A stretch of DNA of 63,405 nucleotides from a virus: the IMG/VR virus record IMGVR_UViG_3300032285_003896, positions 1-63,405 of that record; one strand, written 5' to 3'. Of this stretch, positions 1-7,069 are shown in pieces. A model generated the notes under the pieces. It was given only the letters and a program-made list of their open reading frames with translations, had not been told where the DNA came from and searched no databases. Each line of letters begins with the position of its first letter. Within the stretch, counting starts at the first letter, position 1. Both the position numbers and the translations under genes were made by a program.

Positions 1-105
1 GTTGGAACTGTGACTATAGAAGATAGATTAGTTGGAACAATTAAAGAAAAGCAATTAGAACTTTATATGAAACCTACTTGGGTTAATGCAGAATACAAAT
101 TTTAA
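1..105 (+). CDS. C-terminal end of an unidentified protein (partial)
   Basis: The reading frame is open from the first base of the window and stops at TAA 103-105, leaving the last 34 residues, which end in a WVNAEYKF tail. The start lies outside the window. The next gene begins 14 bases downstream behind an A-rich leader (AATAAGTTATG), so the two are probably co-transcribed. Nothing in this fragment identifies a family. Confidence 0.6.
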   Translation, partial: VGTVTIEDRLVGTIKEKQLELYMKPTWVNAEYKF

Positions 106-119
106 TAAAAAAATAAGTT

Positions 120-335
120 ATGAGAATACAAAAAACAACTTTGCCTGAAGAAATCATAGAAATTAATAAGTGGTTCCAGACTTTTAATGTAGGATCTAGA
201 TGTGAGAAGCATACAAGATTTGCAAATGAAAATTTAAATGATCAGTATGATTTTAGTGGATTTAAACGTAAACAAGATAGATATCGTAAATTACAATTTT
301 TTAAGAATATTAAATTAGCAGATATATGGTCATAA
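120..335 (+). CDS. Small hypothetical protein, 71 aa
   Basis: The ATG is preceded by AAAATAAGTTATG, the A-rich non-Shine-Dalgarno leader used by many genes in this window, which supports this start. The product is basic and rich in Lys, Arg and aromatic residues, with no signal peptide or membrane segment. Its last 10 bases overlap the next gene, so translation is probably coupled. I do not recognise the family. Confidence 0.6.
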   Translation: MRIQKTTLPEEIIEINKWFQTFNVGSRCEKHTRFANENLNDQYDFSGFKRKQDRYRKLQFFKNIKLADIWS

Positions 336-646
336 TCCACAGTTTCCAAGTGCCTTTTGTTATCAATGATGAATCAGGAAGATATATTTTTGTTGACGGT
401 AAGAGAACAGATCTTCCAAGTAAGTCAGATAAGAAGGACTATATTTGGTTCAGAAGACCTTATCCAGGTGGAAAGAATGAAGCCTTTAAAATCCACTTGG
501 ATTGGGAAGTAAAAGGAAATGCCGGTAGATCATACAAAGTGGAAGTGGATCATAACAAGTGGTCATGTAACTGCCATTCTTTCAAGTTTAGTGGAAATAA
601 AAAATTCTGTAAACACATAGAGGAAATTAAGGCGTCATATTTATAA
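326..646 (+). CDS. Small SWIM-type zinc-finger protein, 106 aa
   Basis: The C-terminal third contains WSCNCHSFKFSG followed by KKFCKHI, which fits the SWIM pattern CxC-x(n)-CxH known to bind zinc and to mediate nucleic acid or protein contacts. Upstream is a short beta-rich segment with a KVEVDHNKW strand, as often seen before SWIM motifs. The gene overlaps its predecessor by 10 bases. A stand-alone SWIM protein could be a DNA-binding accessory factor; the family call is good but the role is unknown. Confidence 0.7.
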   Translation: MVIIHSFQVPFVINDESGRYIFVDGKRTDLPSKSDKKDYIWFRRPYPGGKNEAFKIHLDWEVKGNAGRSYKVEVDHNKWSCNCHSFKFSGNKKFCKHIEEIKASYL

Positions 647-675
647 TAGACTTAAGGTTGCCTAAATTATAATTT

Positions 676-1275
676 ATGAACAAGAAAACACAGGATTTCA
701 TAGCTCATGTAAAAGCAGAGTGTAAAAAGAATGGAGTTAAGTGTGATTTAAGGAAAGTATCCTACGTCAGACTGAGTAAAGGAATGAAATGCTCAGGGTG
801 GTTTGATTCTGACGGTGATCAACCAACACTTGTTTGTTCTATGAATAGGCCTGATTTTTTAGAAATACTTGTGCATGAATTTTGCCACATGCAACAATGG
901 ATAGAACAATGTCCAGAGTGGATAAGCTCAGATAATTCCATGAACTATGTGGATGATTGGCTTTCTGGTAAAGAAGTAAAGAACATTAAAAAATATATTG
1001 GATTAAGCAGAGATCTTGAATTGGATAATGAAAAGAGATCTGTTAAAATGATAAAAAAATTTAACTTAGATATAGATATACAATCGTATATTAAAAAAGC
1101 TAATTCATATATCCTATTCTATAATTGGTTATTAGAATCTAGAAAATGGAGTACACCTCAAAATTCACCTTATAAGAATAAAAAACTCCTATCAGTAATG
1201 CCTTCTACTTTTAGAATGGACTACACTAAAATCCCTGAGAAAATTAGAAAGGTGTATGAAGAAGAAAATATTTAG
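676..1275 (+). CDS. Putative zinc metallopeptidase-like protein (HEFCH), 199 aa
   Basis: An HExxH zinc motif (HEFCH, residues 67-71) sits in a predicted helix after a hydrophobic run, LEILVHEFCHMQQW. A downstream acidic stretch, LELDNEKRSV, could supply the third zinc ligand. There is no signal peptide, so the protein would act in the host cytoplasm or in the virion. The next gene starts three bases after the stop and also encodes an HExxH protein. Metal binding is likely; peptidase activity and substrate are inferred only. Confidence 0.65.
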   Translation: MNKKTQDFIAHVKAECKKNGVKCDLRKVSYVRLSKGMKCSGWFDSDGDQPTLVCSMNRPDFLEILVHEFCHMQQWIEQCPEWISSDNSMNYVDDWLSGKEVKNIKKYIGLSRDLELDNEKRSVKMIKKFNLDIDIQSYIKKANSYILFYNWLLESRKWSTPQNSPYKNKKLLSVMPSTFRMDYTKIPEKIRKVYEEENI

Positions 1276-1278
1276 AGT

Positions 1279-1668
1279 ATGGAACCCGAAGTAAAACTTA
1301 CGAGAAGTCACGTTAACAAAATATTAGATTGGTGTATAAATACCTACGGTAAATCAAATTTCAATAAAGAAATTCCTGTAGTAGAATTTAAAAAGCCAGA
1401 CTATAGCAATGAAGATTGCTGGGCATTCTATGATGAAATTGAAGGTGTCATTTTTATTAACAAAGAAAAGAATACCACACTATATGATCTAACAAATAGT
1501 ATCATTCATGAGTATACACACTATAAACAAAACATGAAGCATTACCAGATACTAAGTCTATATCTTCCTGATCATAAAAATCCAATGGAAATAGAAGCAG
1601 AAAAAGTAGCTAAAAAGGATAGTAAAAAATGTCTAAAAGAAGTATTTAATATTAAAAGTATCAAGTAA
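1279..1668 (+). CDS. Putative zinc metallopeptidase-like protein (HEYTH), 129 aa
   Basis: The HEYTH motif (residues 77-81) lies in the helix NSIIHEYTHYKQ, and a later MEIEAEKVAKK segment has the spacing expected for a third Glu ligand, the SprT/gluzincin-like arrangement. The gene follows the other HExxH gene with a three-base gap, so the two form a pair. A third HExxH domain is found in the HAD fusion at 56116-57018. The target is unknown; it may be a minimal domain that binds metal without cleaving. Confidence 0.65.
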   Translation: MEPEVKLTRSHVNKILDWCINTYGKSNFNKEIPVVEFKKPDYSNEDCWAFYDEIEGVIFINKEKNTTLYDLTNSIIHEYTHYKQNMKHYQILSLYLPDHKNPMEIEAEKVAKKDSKKCLKEVFNIKSIK

Positions 1669-1673
1669 CTTAG

Positions 1674-1682
1674 ATATTTATT
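1674..1682 (+). promoter_or_regulatory. Candidate late-promoter motif (ATATTTATT)
   Basis: This is a match to the AATATTTATW motif that recurs upstream of late-type genes in this window. It lies only four bases before the next ATG, which is close for a promoter, so it is weaker than the other instances. Confidence 0.3.
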
Positions 1683-1685
1683 GTT

Positions 1686-1901
1686 ATGTTATATTATGAC
1701 GTCCTGGATGAAATAGCAGGTTCATCAGAAATACCAAATGAGATCCATCCTTTATTCCATGTTAATCCTAGAGAAGCGTGGATAGAGATAATGGTTCAAC
1801 TTATAGAAAGAGGTGTTGTAAAAAATAGTTATGATAGTTTACAAAGCTACTCTACTATTTGGGAGGGTATGTTATACACTAAATTTAGCACTGTAAATTA
1901 A
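1686..1901 (+). CDS. Small hypothetical protein, 71 aa
   Basis: The frame runs from ATG 1686 and contains an aromatic, acidic N-terminus (MLYYDVLDEIAG) and a helical middle (AWIEIMVQLIERG). The start follows a TTGTTATG context. The next gene begins five bases after the stop. No family is recognised. Confidence 0.55.
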   Translation: MLYYDVLDEIAGSSEIPNEIHPLFHVNPREAWIEIMVQLIERGVVKNSYDSLQSYSTIWEGMLYTKFSTVN

Positions 1902-1906
1902 ATTGA

Positions 1907-2197
1907 ATGCTTTTACAACAACAAATTAGTGACACTTACGTACAGAGTCATTTAATGGAATATGGGATTTTAGGATTTTTAGCTTTTGTTCTAGGATATT
2001 TTGCTTGGATTCAATATAAAAGACTTGTCCAAAAAAATGACGAACTAGAAGTTAAAGTAGATAAATTGCAGGAAGAAATGATGGGTTTGTTAGTTGAGGA
2101 AAGAGATCGATTAGCACAATTAATAAGAGATAATACTGCTGCTCTTCAAGAATTGCAGAAAACAATATTTAAATTCATGGTTAAAAAAGGAGAATGA
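1907..2197 (+). CDS. Membrane-anchored coiled-coil protein, 96 aa
   Basis: One transmembrane helix (about residues 20-36, GILGFLAFVLGYFAWIQY) is followed by a basic KRL stop and a long heptad-patterned coiled coil to the C-terminus (DELEVKVDKLQEEMMGLL and onward). The topology resembles BhlA-like holin/bacteriocin accessory proteins or an i-spanin. It overlaps the next gene by four bases (ATGATG), so the two are translationally coupled. A lysis or membrane role is a guess. Confidence 0.6.
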   Translation: MLLQQQISDTYVQSHLMEYGILGFLAFVLGYFAWIQYKRLVQKNDELEVKVDKLQEEMMGLLVEERDRLAQLIRDNTAALQELQKTIFKFMVKKGE

Positions 2198-2505
2198 TGG
2201 ATTTCAAATCAAAGTCTTTACTCAAATTAGCAGATAAACTAATTAAATCTCATGAGGCTAAAGAACATTTTGATAGATCCCAAAAAGAAAAAGAATACTC
2301 CAAAAAAATAATGATACTCAAAGAGATCTTAACTACTGAGTATAAATTCGCCAATCAGCATAAAGTACTTCATCCAGAGTATAATATCAAATTAGATGTT
2401 ATCAGAAAACATATAGACTACGTAAAAAAGATCCAAGGATATAAAACACTAGATACTTCTGATAAACAGATCGTAGATCAATTAATGAACAAGTACGGAG
2501 TTTAA
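2194..2505 (+). CDS. Helical hypothetical protein, 103 aa
   Basis: A Lys-rich, entirely helical-looking protein (LLKLADKLIKSHEAKEHFDR at the N-terminus) coupled to the membrane coiled-coil gene by a four-base overlap. It may be a cytoplasmic partner of that protein. I see no enzymatic motif. Confidence 0.55.
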   Translation: MMDFKSKSLLKLADKLIKSHEAKEHFDRSQKEKEYSKKIMILKEILTTEYKFANQHKVLHPEYNIKLDVIRKHIDYVKKIQGYKTLDTSDKQIVDQLMNKYGV

Positions 2506-2522
2506 CTAACTACAAACAATTA

Positions 2523-2554
2523 TTTTTTTATTGGAATTAAATAGCTTAATTTTA
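2523..2554 (+). promoter_or_regulatory. Promoter: T-tract plus TAATTTTA
   Basis: TTTTTTTA (ending at 2530), then exactly 16 bases, then TAATTTTA (2547-2554). This matches the shared architecture TTTTTTTA-N16-TAnnTTTR. It drives the 30-residue membrane peptide that starts 22 bases downstream. Confidence 0.7.
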
Positions 2555-2575
2555 TTTTGAAATAAAAATAATACT

Positions 2576-2668
2576 ATGAGCACCATCGATAAAGTAGCAA
2601 TTATAACTATAGCACTTAATTTAGTAATAGTTGTATTAGTTCTTAGATACGGAAACAAAAAAAAATAA
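2576..2668 (+). CDS. Tiny single-pass membrane peptide, 30 aa
   Basis: The 30-residue product consists of a short polar start, a hydrophobic helix (IITIALNLVIVVLVL) and a positively charged tail (RYGNKKK), which predicts an N-out single-pass peptide. It is the first gene behind a clear promoter and is followed after five bases by the next gene. Tiny membrane peptides of this kind are often phage modulators of host membrane proteins; function here is unknown. Confidence 0.55.
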   Translation: MSTIDKVAIITIALNLVIVVLVLRYGNKKK

Positions 2669-2673
2669 AGATT

Positions 2674-2982
2674 ATGAAAGACATTTTTTACGACATTAAT
2701 GATTTTAGATGGTCCAAAGAAAACAATTCATTTTATGCAGATGCAAATTATCTTTACACATTAGGAGATTATAACAATGCTTTTCCAAATGGTAAAAGTA
2801 AATTCTATATAAAGAATTTTAAGACTAATGACTTTCGTTCATTTATTTTTCAAGAAGAAAGTATTTCACGTTTTATTGAAAAGTCTGATCCAGATTATGG
2901 AATACAAGAATATGCAATAGAAGAGACTGTCTGGATATACAAAAGTGAAGACGGGATCTTATGCCAAATAGCCCTTCCTTAG
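2674..2982 (+). CDS. Hypothetical protein, 102 aa
   Basis: An acidic, aromatic-rich protein with beta-like alternation (KSKFYIKNFKTNDFRSFIF) and no membrane segment. The start follows AAAGATTATG. It is the last gene before the phased regulatory array at 3003. No family recognised. Confidence 0.55.
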   Translation: MKDIFYDINDFRWSKENNSFYADANYLYTLGDYNNAFPNGKSKFYIKNFKTNDFRSFIFQEESISRFIEKSDPDYGIQEYAIEETVWIYKSEDGILCQIALP

Positions 2983-3002
2983 GCCAACTCTAGGCCATAT
3001 AC

Positions 3003-3073
3003 TATAACTGATTGATTTTCAATACTTTATAACCTATTGATTATCAACAAGTTATAACTGATTGATTTTCAAT
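3003..3073 (+). repeat. Array of three phased operator-like boxes
   Basis: Three 21-base units start at 3003, 3028 and 3053, a spacing of exactly 25 bp. Their core is ATTGA-TTT-TCAAT or a close variant, an imperfect palindrome preceded by TATAAC. The last unit ends 28 bp before the T-tract promoter of gene 3157. Related arrays with the same phasing lie before 4671, 17538 and 18639. Confidence 0.75.
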
Positions 3074-3102
3074 CGAGAATTTTTGAAAATAGCTAAAATA
3101 AA

Positions 3103-3134
3103 TTTTTTTATTTGAAAAATTTGTTATAATTTTA
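3103..3134 (+). promoter_or_regulatory. Promoter: T-tract plus TAATTTTA
   Basis: TTTTTTTA (to 3110), 16 bases, TAATTTTA (3127-3134). It is preceded by the phased boxes and by a GAAAATAGCTAAAATAAA element shared with the promoter at 4615. The following gene starts 23 bases downstream. Confidence 0.75.
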
Positions 3135-3156
3135 CTATATAACAAATCAATCAAGT

Positions 3157-3519
3157 ATGACTATTAAGATCTTCGTTTTCAACTACCTTACACATGAGAC
3201 AATTATTGACAGTACGATCGAAGTAAATGGTGACTACGCTGTAGCAGAAGCAAACCACAAGGCTTTTAGCGAAATGTATCCAGATTGTCAAGTTAACTTT
3301 GTTATTGACAAAGACAATTTCATCTTTGCTCCTCCTATTAACATGACACAGGACGAAATAGCTTACGACGAAGGTCGTATGACTTGGAACGAGTATATGA
3401 CTAAGTGGCATAACGGTGCAATGGAAAGCGATAGCGATATGCCCGACTACGAAGTAGAGAGACAGATCGACGAGCTTCTTGAGGCCGATTGGAACGAACG
3501 CGATGCTATCTGCCAATAA
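3157..3519 (+). CDS. Acidic hypothetical protein, 120 aa
   Basis: The product is strongly acidic, with a beta-hairpin-like start (MTIKIFVFNYL) and an acidic C-terminus rich in Glu, Asp and aromatics. Codons are visibly more GC-rich than in flanking genes. It is the first gene behind a promoter with three upstream boxes, so it is probably expressed strongly and early. The acidity could suit a DNA-mimic or host-takeover inhibitor, but that is speculation. An overlapping minus-strand frame is a shadow. Confidence 0.65.
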   Translation: MTIKIFVFNYLTHETIIDSTIEVNGDYAVAEANHKAFSEMYPDCQVNFVIDKDNFIFAPPINMTQDEIAYDEGRMTWNEYMTKWHNGAMESDSDMPDYEVERQIDELLEADWNERDAICQ

Positions 3520-3544
3520 TTAATTAATCTTAAAAATAAAAGTT

Positions 3545-3769
3545 ATGTTATACACAAAAAGAGACTTACAAAATTTAGACGCGATCGAACAAGCTTGGGA
3601 CGGAGACGAACTTAAGATAGAAGAGCAAGGATATAGAGTATGGCTTACGCATCCTGAAAATAGAAAGTACAGTGGCGACTACACTGTAGAAACTTTAGTT
3701 AACGGTAAATGGGAACAACAATCATGTTTATTTGATTTTGAATACAAAAATCTTCCATATATAAAATAA
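3545..3769 (+). CDS. Hypothetical protein, 74 aa
   Basis: The ATG follows AAAATAAAAGTTATG, the standard leader of this genome. The sequence is acidic with several Trp and Tyr residues (LDAIEQAWDGDELKIEE). It belongs to the run of small genes transcribed from the promoter at 3103. No family recognised. Confidence 0.6.
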   Translation: MLYTKRDLQNLDAIEQAWDGDELKIEEQGYRVWLTHPENRKYSGDYTVETLVNGKWEQQSCLFDFEYKNLPYIK

Positions 3770-3774
3770 AAGTT

Positions 3775-4071
3775 ATGATGTTTAAACAAAATGTAAACGC
3801 GTCAGCCGGTACTTCTTTTTTCGGTACCACTTTAAAAGCCTCAGTTAATGAATTAATCCAGATTTTTGGAAAGCCTACAATTCAAGATAATACTGGAGAA
3901 GATAAAGTAAATTTTGAGTGGGATGTAGAATGCCATGATGGAACTGTCTTTACTGTATATGATTGGAAAGAATACCGACCGATCGGTCTAGATGAACAAA
4001 TAGAGTGGCATATAGGTGGTATGAGTGAAGCAGATACAGAAAAAGCAAAAAGAGAAATCATTATATTTTAA
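3775..4071 (+). CDS. Hypothetical protein, 98 aa
   Basis: The product reads like a small alpha/beta protein: an SVNELIQIFGKPTIQDN segment, then a Trp-rich beta region (FEWDVECHDGTVFTVYDWKE) and the ending IEWHIGG. I think similar proteins occur in other Bacteroidota phages but cannot name a family. Two ATGs are adjacent (ATGATG); the first follows AAAAGTTATG and is chosen. Confidence 0.6.
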   Translation: MMFKQNVNASAGTSFFGTTLKASVNELIQIFGKPTIQDNTGEDKVNFEWDVECHDGTVFTVYDWKEYRPIGLDEQIEWHIGGMSEADTEKAKREIIIF

Positions 4072-4081
4072 AATAAAAGTT

Positions 4082-4156
4082 ATGGAAGTTACAATAATCC
4101 CGATCTTAGTTTATCCAAATTTTCCTAAAGAAATTAATACAATACATTTAAATTAA
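4082..4156 (+). CDS. Micro-protein, 24 aa
   Basis: A 24-residue frame behind the full leader AAAATAAAAGTTATG, which is the same as at its neighbours and is the main support for translation. The peptide is hydrophobic at its start (MEVTIIPILVYPNF). The stop is four bases before the next ATG. Whether it makes a stable product is uncertain. Confidence 0.4.
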   Translation: MEVTIIPILVYPNFPKEINTIHLN

Positions 4157-4160
4157 AGTT

Positions 4161-4553
4161 ATGAATAAAAATTTTACAGTAGCTAAACAAACTCAAGACA
4201 CTTCTAAATTAACTCTTTGCACTTTAACAATCAAAGATTGGTTCACTGCAAAAGCACAAGTGAAAAAGATCATGCCAAAAGATCCTGAGAAAGCATTAAG
4301 TATTCACAGTAAATTAAATCCTAATGCTATAGTTACAATATCTTGGGATAGTAAAGGTAAGCCAATGAGTAAGACTTTGGTTCCAGATAACATGAGACGT
4401 GATCAGGAGCTTGTGGACGAGCTAGAAATGGAGGTTGAATACTTCACAAAGAAGTGGTATGGTAAGATCAGTAAGGCTAAAATGGCTCAAATTCAAGCAG
4501 AAATAGAGTCAGAAACACAACTTATTGATAATGAATCAGTTGTAATGGGTTGA
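4161..4553 (+). CDS. Hypothetical protein, 130 aa
   Basis: A mixed-charge protein with a beta-rich middle (NAIVTISWDSKGKPMSKTLVP) and an acidic helical C-terminus. Its stop codon lies inside the first phased box of the array controlling the next gene, so transcripts of this gene end in or run through that regulatory region. No family recognised. Confidence 0.6.
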   Translation: MNKNFTVAKQTQDTSKLTLCTLTIKDWFTAKAQVKKIMPKDPEKALSIHSKLNPNAIVTISWDSKGKPMSKTLVPDNMRRDQELVDELEMEVEYFTKKWYGKISKAKMAQIQAEIESETQLIDNESVVMG

Positions 4554-4586
4554 TTTTCAATCAGTTATAACTAGTTGATTACCAAT
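4541..4586 (+). repeat. Array of two phased operator-like boxes
   Basis: Two units start at 4541 and 4566, again 25 bp apart. The cores are GTTGATTTTCAAT and GTTGATTACCAAT. The first overlaps the stop codon of the upstream gene. The last unit ends 27 bp before the T-tract region of the promoter, as in the other arrays. Confidence 0.7.
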
Positions 4587-4614
4587 AAAAACTTTTAAAA
4601 ATAGCTAAAATAAA

Positions 4615-4646
4615 TTTTTTTATCTCGTAGAATCGTTATAATTTTA
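4615..4646 (+). promoter_or_regulatory. Promoter: T-tract plus TAATTTTA
   Basis: TTTTTTTA (to 4622), 16 bases, TAATTTTA (4639-4646). It carries the upstream element AAAATAGCTAAAATAAA shared with the promoter at 3103. It drives the 291-residue gene at 4671. Confidence 0.75.
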
Positions 4647-4670
4647 CTATGAAACAAAACAATAAAGGTT

Positions 4671-5546
4671 ATGAATAATCAAATTATCCTCTCTGCTCTA
4701 GAATGTCAATTAGTTGCTAAACAATCTGAATTAGAATCGCACTCAACATTAGTATCAGATCCCGCTTTAAAAGCGCACACTCAAAATGTTTTACAGTCTC
4801 TTCGTGAGAATGTATCTACACTTATCCCTAATATTTCTGTTACTTCAGATCGTATAGAAATTATGAAGTCAGATAAAGATAGGTGGTCAAGTATAACTAT
4901 CTATTTAGAACACGATTGGAGATCTGAGGACAAGACAAAGTATGCTAAAATTAATTGGTATGGATCTTCTGCTACTTTAAAAGATGAAAATACCTTAAAT
5001 GATCTTCAAATATTTGGCGCGGTTGCTGCTAAACTTGCTTGGATCGAATATGAATTCGTAAATAATTGGAGACCGGCTATTTTGGCAATTGATAAAATAC
5101 CACAAAATATACAAAATGAAATCCGCCAAATTAATTATAGCATTCAATCAGTAAAAAATCAAATGAGAAATGACGGAATTGATAGCTATAAAAAAGAGGG
5201 ATTTGTTTGTACTCTTACTCCAACTTTGAATATATCAAGAGATTGGGATACAGAAGGTAATCCATACCAATTACAATCAAGTATTCCTAACATACAGCTA
5301 TCAACAGGTCGTGGTAAGTGGGATTATGTTTTTGCTAAGTCGTTCAAAATTTTAAAAACTAATAAGTACAAGACTACTTTAGAAGTAACTCAAAGCGATG
5401 ATAGAGTTATAGAACGTACAGTTACGGCTAGATCTTTCGATCAATTCATTTCTGAAGTTTACGATTGGCAGACAGATAAAGCTAAAGTGCATAATGATAA
5501 AATCACAGAAAGATTCAATACTCAGTACGCTAAACAATCTGTATAA
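4671..5546 (+). CDS. Hypothetical protein, 291 aa
   Basis: The start follows AATAAAGGTTATG. The N-terminus is a long helix (ALECQLVAKQSELESHSTLV), then an alpha/beta body with repeated Trp and Tyr residues. No catalytic motif is visible. Because it is the first gene after a promoter with operator-like boxes, it may be made early in infection. I do not recognise the family. Confidence 0.6.
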   Translation: MNNQIILSALECQLVAKQSELESHSTLVSDPALKAHTQNVLQSLRENVSTLIPNISVTSDRIEIMKSDKDRWSSITIYLEHDWRSEDKTKYAKINWYGSSATLKDENTLNDLQIFGAVAAKLAWIEYEFVNNWRPAILAIDKIPQNIQNEIRQINYSIQSVKNQMRNDGIDSYKKEGFVCTLTPTLNISRDWDTEGNPYQLQSSIPNIQLSTGRGKWDYVFAKSFKILKTNKYKTTLEVTQSDDRVIERTVTARSFDQFISEVYDWQTDKAKVHNDKITERFNTQYAKQSV

Positions 5547-5566
5547 TTAATTATAAAATAAAAGTT

Positions 5567-5944
5567 ATGAAAAAAATAAGTAGGAAGAAGTCCTTAGTGG
5601 ACTACATGATCGAGAATGGAAACAATTTTAGGTATAGCGACATGATAAAATATCTTGTCAAAATTTGTAGAGATAAAGATTATGAGTGGCAATATGATAG
5701 AGGATTCTATTCAGCAAATTTTGGTTTTAGTGGATACATGACTAGAGGTTGTGGTACTTGTGGAGTATATAAAAATCCCTCAGGTAAATGGAGTGCTAAG
5801 TATTATACAGAAGATGAAATCATGTTGTACAAAATAGAACGATTTGTGAATCCTGCAGTTCGTAAACTAGTAAGATATCCTTCGATATGGAAAGATACAA
5901 AATTAGATCTTATTAAAAAAATAGCTAAACTAGTTAAAAAATAA
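5567..5944 (+). CDS. Basic hypothetical protein, 125 aa
   Basis: A Lys-rich protein (starts MKKISRKKSLVDYM) with a Cys/Gly segment RGCGTCGVYKN that could be a metal site or a tight loop, and a basic tail KKIAKLVKK. The leader AAAATAAAAGTTATG supports the start. It may bind nucleic acid; no family recognised. Confidence 0.55.
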   Translation: MKKISRKKSLVDYMIENGNNFRYSDMIKYLVKICRDKDYEWQYDRGFYSANFGFSGYMTRGCGTCGVYKNPSGKWSAKYYTEDEIMLYKIERFVNPAVRKLVRYPSIWKDTKLDLIKKIAKLVKK

Positions 5945-5949
5945 AAGTT

Positions 5950-6171
5950 ATGGAAGAAATAAAACTAGAAAAAGCAATGTTTGAATTTAGTCAAGATGGT
6001 AATTGTGTTGATGGAGATATTGAGACACTAGAAATTAGATGTGAATCATCTTTAGGCATTGATAATGATGGTGGATGTTTCTACGTATTAAAAACAGAAC
6101 AGTGGGCTATTGACTCTGCTGCGGACTTACAAAAATTATTTGATAGAATTCAAAAATCGATAAAAAAATAA
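5950..6171 (+). CDS. Acidic hypothetical protein, 73 aa
   Basis: A small acidic protein with predicted beta strands followed by a C-terminal helix (SAADLQKLFDRIQKSIKK). It starts five bases after the upstream stop behind AAAAGTTATG. No family recognised. Confidence 0.55.
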   Translation: MEEIKLEKAMFEFSQDGNCVDGDIETLEIRCESSLGIDNDGGCFYVLKTEQWAIDSAADLQKLFDRIQKSIKK

Positions 6172-6174
6172 ATT

Positions 6175-6381
6175 ATGAGTACTAAATATTGTAAAGTGTG
6201 TCAGAAAGAAATTCATCCTAAACGTGTAGCATTAGGATACGGAACTACGTGTGTAGATCATAGTAGTGCAGAAAGATATACAGGAATTGTAGCCGCAGGA
6301 TCTAAGAATGACTTCGAAGTTCAGATCATTAAAGATCCTGAGATTGGTAGACAACTTGTACAGTTATCAAATATTTATTAA
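6175..6381 (+). CDS. Small zinc-finger-like protein, 68 aa
   Basis: The N-terminus has CKVCQKEI (CxxC) and, after about 15 residues, GTTCVDH, giving a C2-C-H type metal site. Similar short proteins with a 'CKxC...' start are common in phages. The C-terminus is a beta/alpha segment (DFEVQIIKDPEIGRQLVQL). Binding of zinc is likely; function is unknown. Confidence 0.55.
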   Translation: MSTKYCKVCQKEIHPKRVALGYGTTCVDHSSAERYTGIVAAGSKNDFEVQIIKDPEIGRQLVQLSNIY

Positions 6382-6391
6382 AAAACAAAAA

Positions 6392-6664
6392 ATGAATTAT
6401 TTAAGCCCGGTAGAATATAGTAAAAAAATGAAAGCACTAATGGAAGACGATTCAATTGCTGCAGAAGAAGTAGTACCTGTAAAAGGAGAGACTACTATGA
6501 AAGAAAGACTTTCACGACTTTCACCTGATGAAACAACTAAGCTTAAAGAATATATAGATAGTATCAAAGAGATCAAGAAAGCTATTGATGAATTATTAAA
6601 TAAAGAAGAGATAGAGGAAGGCGGAAACATGTCCTCAGGATTAGTACTTCCTGAAGAGGAATAA
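6392..6664 (+). CDS. Helical acidic protein, 90 aa
   Basis: ATG 6392 (starting MNYLSPVEYSKKM) is preferred over an upstream in-frame start that would overlap the previous gene by 70 bases, because it follows the A-rich AAAAACAAAAA leader. The middle is a strong helix (DETTKLKEYIDSIKEIKKAI) and the tail is acidic. It could be a small scaffold or adaptor; no family recognised. Confidence 0.6.
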   Translation: MNYLSPVEYSKKMKALMEDDSIAAEEVVPVKGETTMKERLSRLSPDETTKLKEYIDSIKEIKKAIDELLNKEEIEEGGNMSSGLVLPEEE

Positions 6665-6679
6665 AAAAAAATAATAGTT

Positions 6680-7021
6680 ATGCAAAATTTAGTTTCGGGA
6701 ATATTTTTTGGTGTCATAGGACAAGCACTCTCTTTTTTTCAATTACAAGCAGGAATAAGATTCGGTTGGACCGAGAAATGGAGTTGGGCTTTAATGCTAT
6801 TAGGCTTTCCAATTAGCTGGTCTTTCATGAAAAGTGTAAAGTACTTCATCGATGCATTTGATGGAGAGATCTATCCAAGTAGAATATTAGGATTTGCTGT
6901 AGGAATTATTGTGTTTAGTATTTTAGGATGGTTTCTGTTTAGAGAAGGAATCAGTTCTAAAACTGCAGTGTGTTTACTTTTAAGTTTGTGTATTATTCTT
7001 ATCCAAGTACTTTGGAAGTAA
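6680..7021 (+). CDS. Four-helix membrane protein resembling small DMT/SMR proteins, 113 aa
   Basis: Four hydrophobic segments can be seen (about residues 5-22, 33-50, 66-88 and 94-111). Length and topology resemble DMT/small multidrug-resistance-like proteins seen in phages, and the segment GWTEKWSWALMLLGFPISW is typical of that kind. Host inner membrane is the likely site. Transport activity is not shown. Confidence 0.6.
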   Translation: MQNLVSGIFFGVIGQALSFFQLQAGIRFGWTEKWSWALMLLGFPISWSFMKSVKYFIDAFDGEIYPSRILGFAVGIIVFSILGWFLFREGISSKTAVCLLLSLCIILIQVLWK

Positions 7022-7024
7022 ATT

Positions 7025-7054
7025 ATTTTTTACCTTAATTATTTTATAATTTTA
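7025..7054 (+). promoter_or_regulatory. Promoter: T-tract plus TAATTTTA (short spacer)
   Basis: TTTTTTTA ends at 7032 and TAATTTTA occupies 7047-7054, leaving 14 bases between them rather than 16. It precedes the phosphatase gene by 15 bases. The shorter spacer may weaken it. Confidence 0.5.
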
Positions 7055-7069
7055 TATAAATAAGTTATT

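Noticed and set aside
3151-3516. Minus-strand frame opposite the 120-residue acidic gene
   Set aside because: It is a shadow: no promoter or A-rich leader, composition of complementary codons, and the plus-strand gene has a strong promoter.
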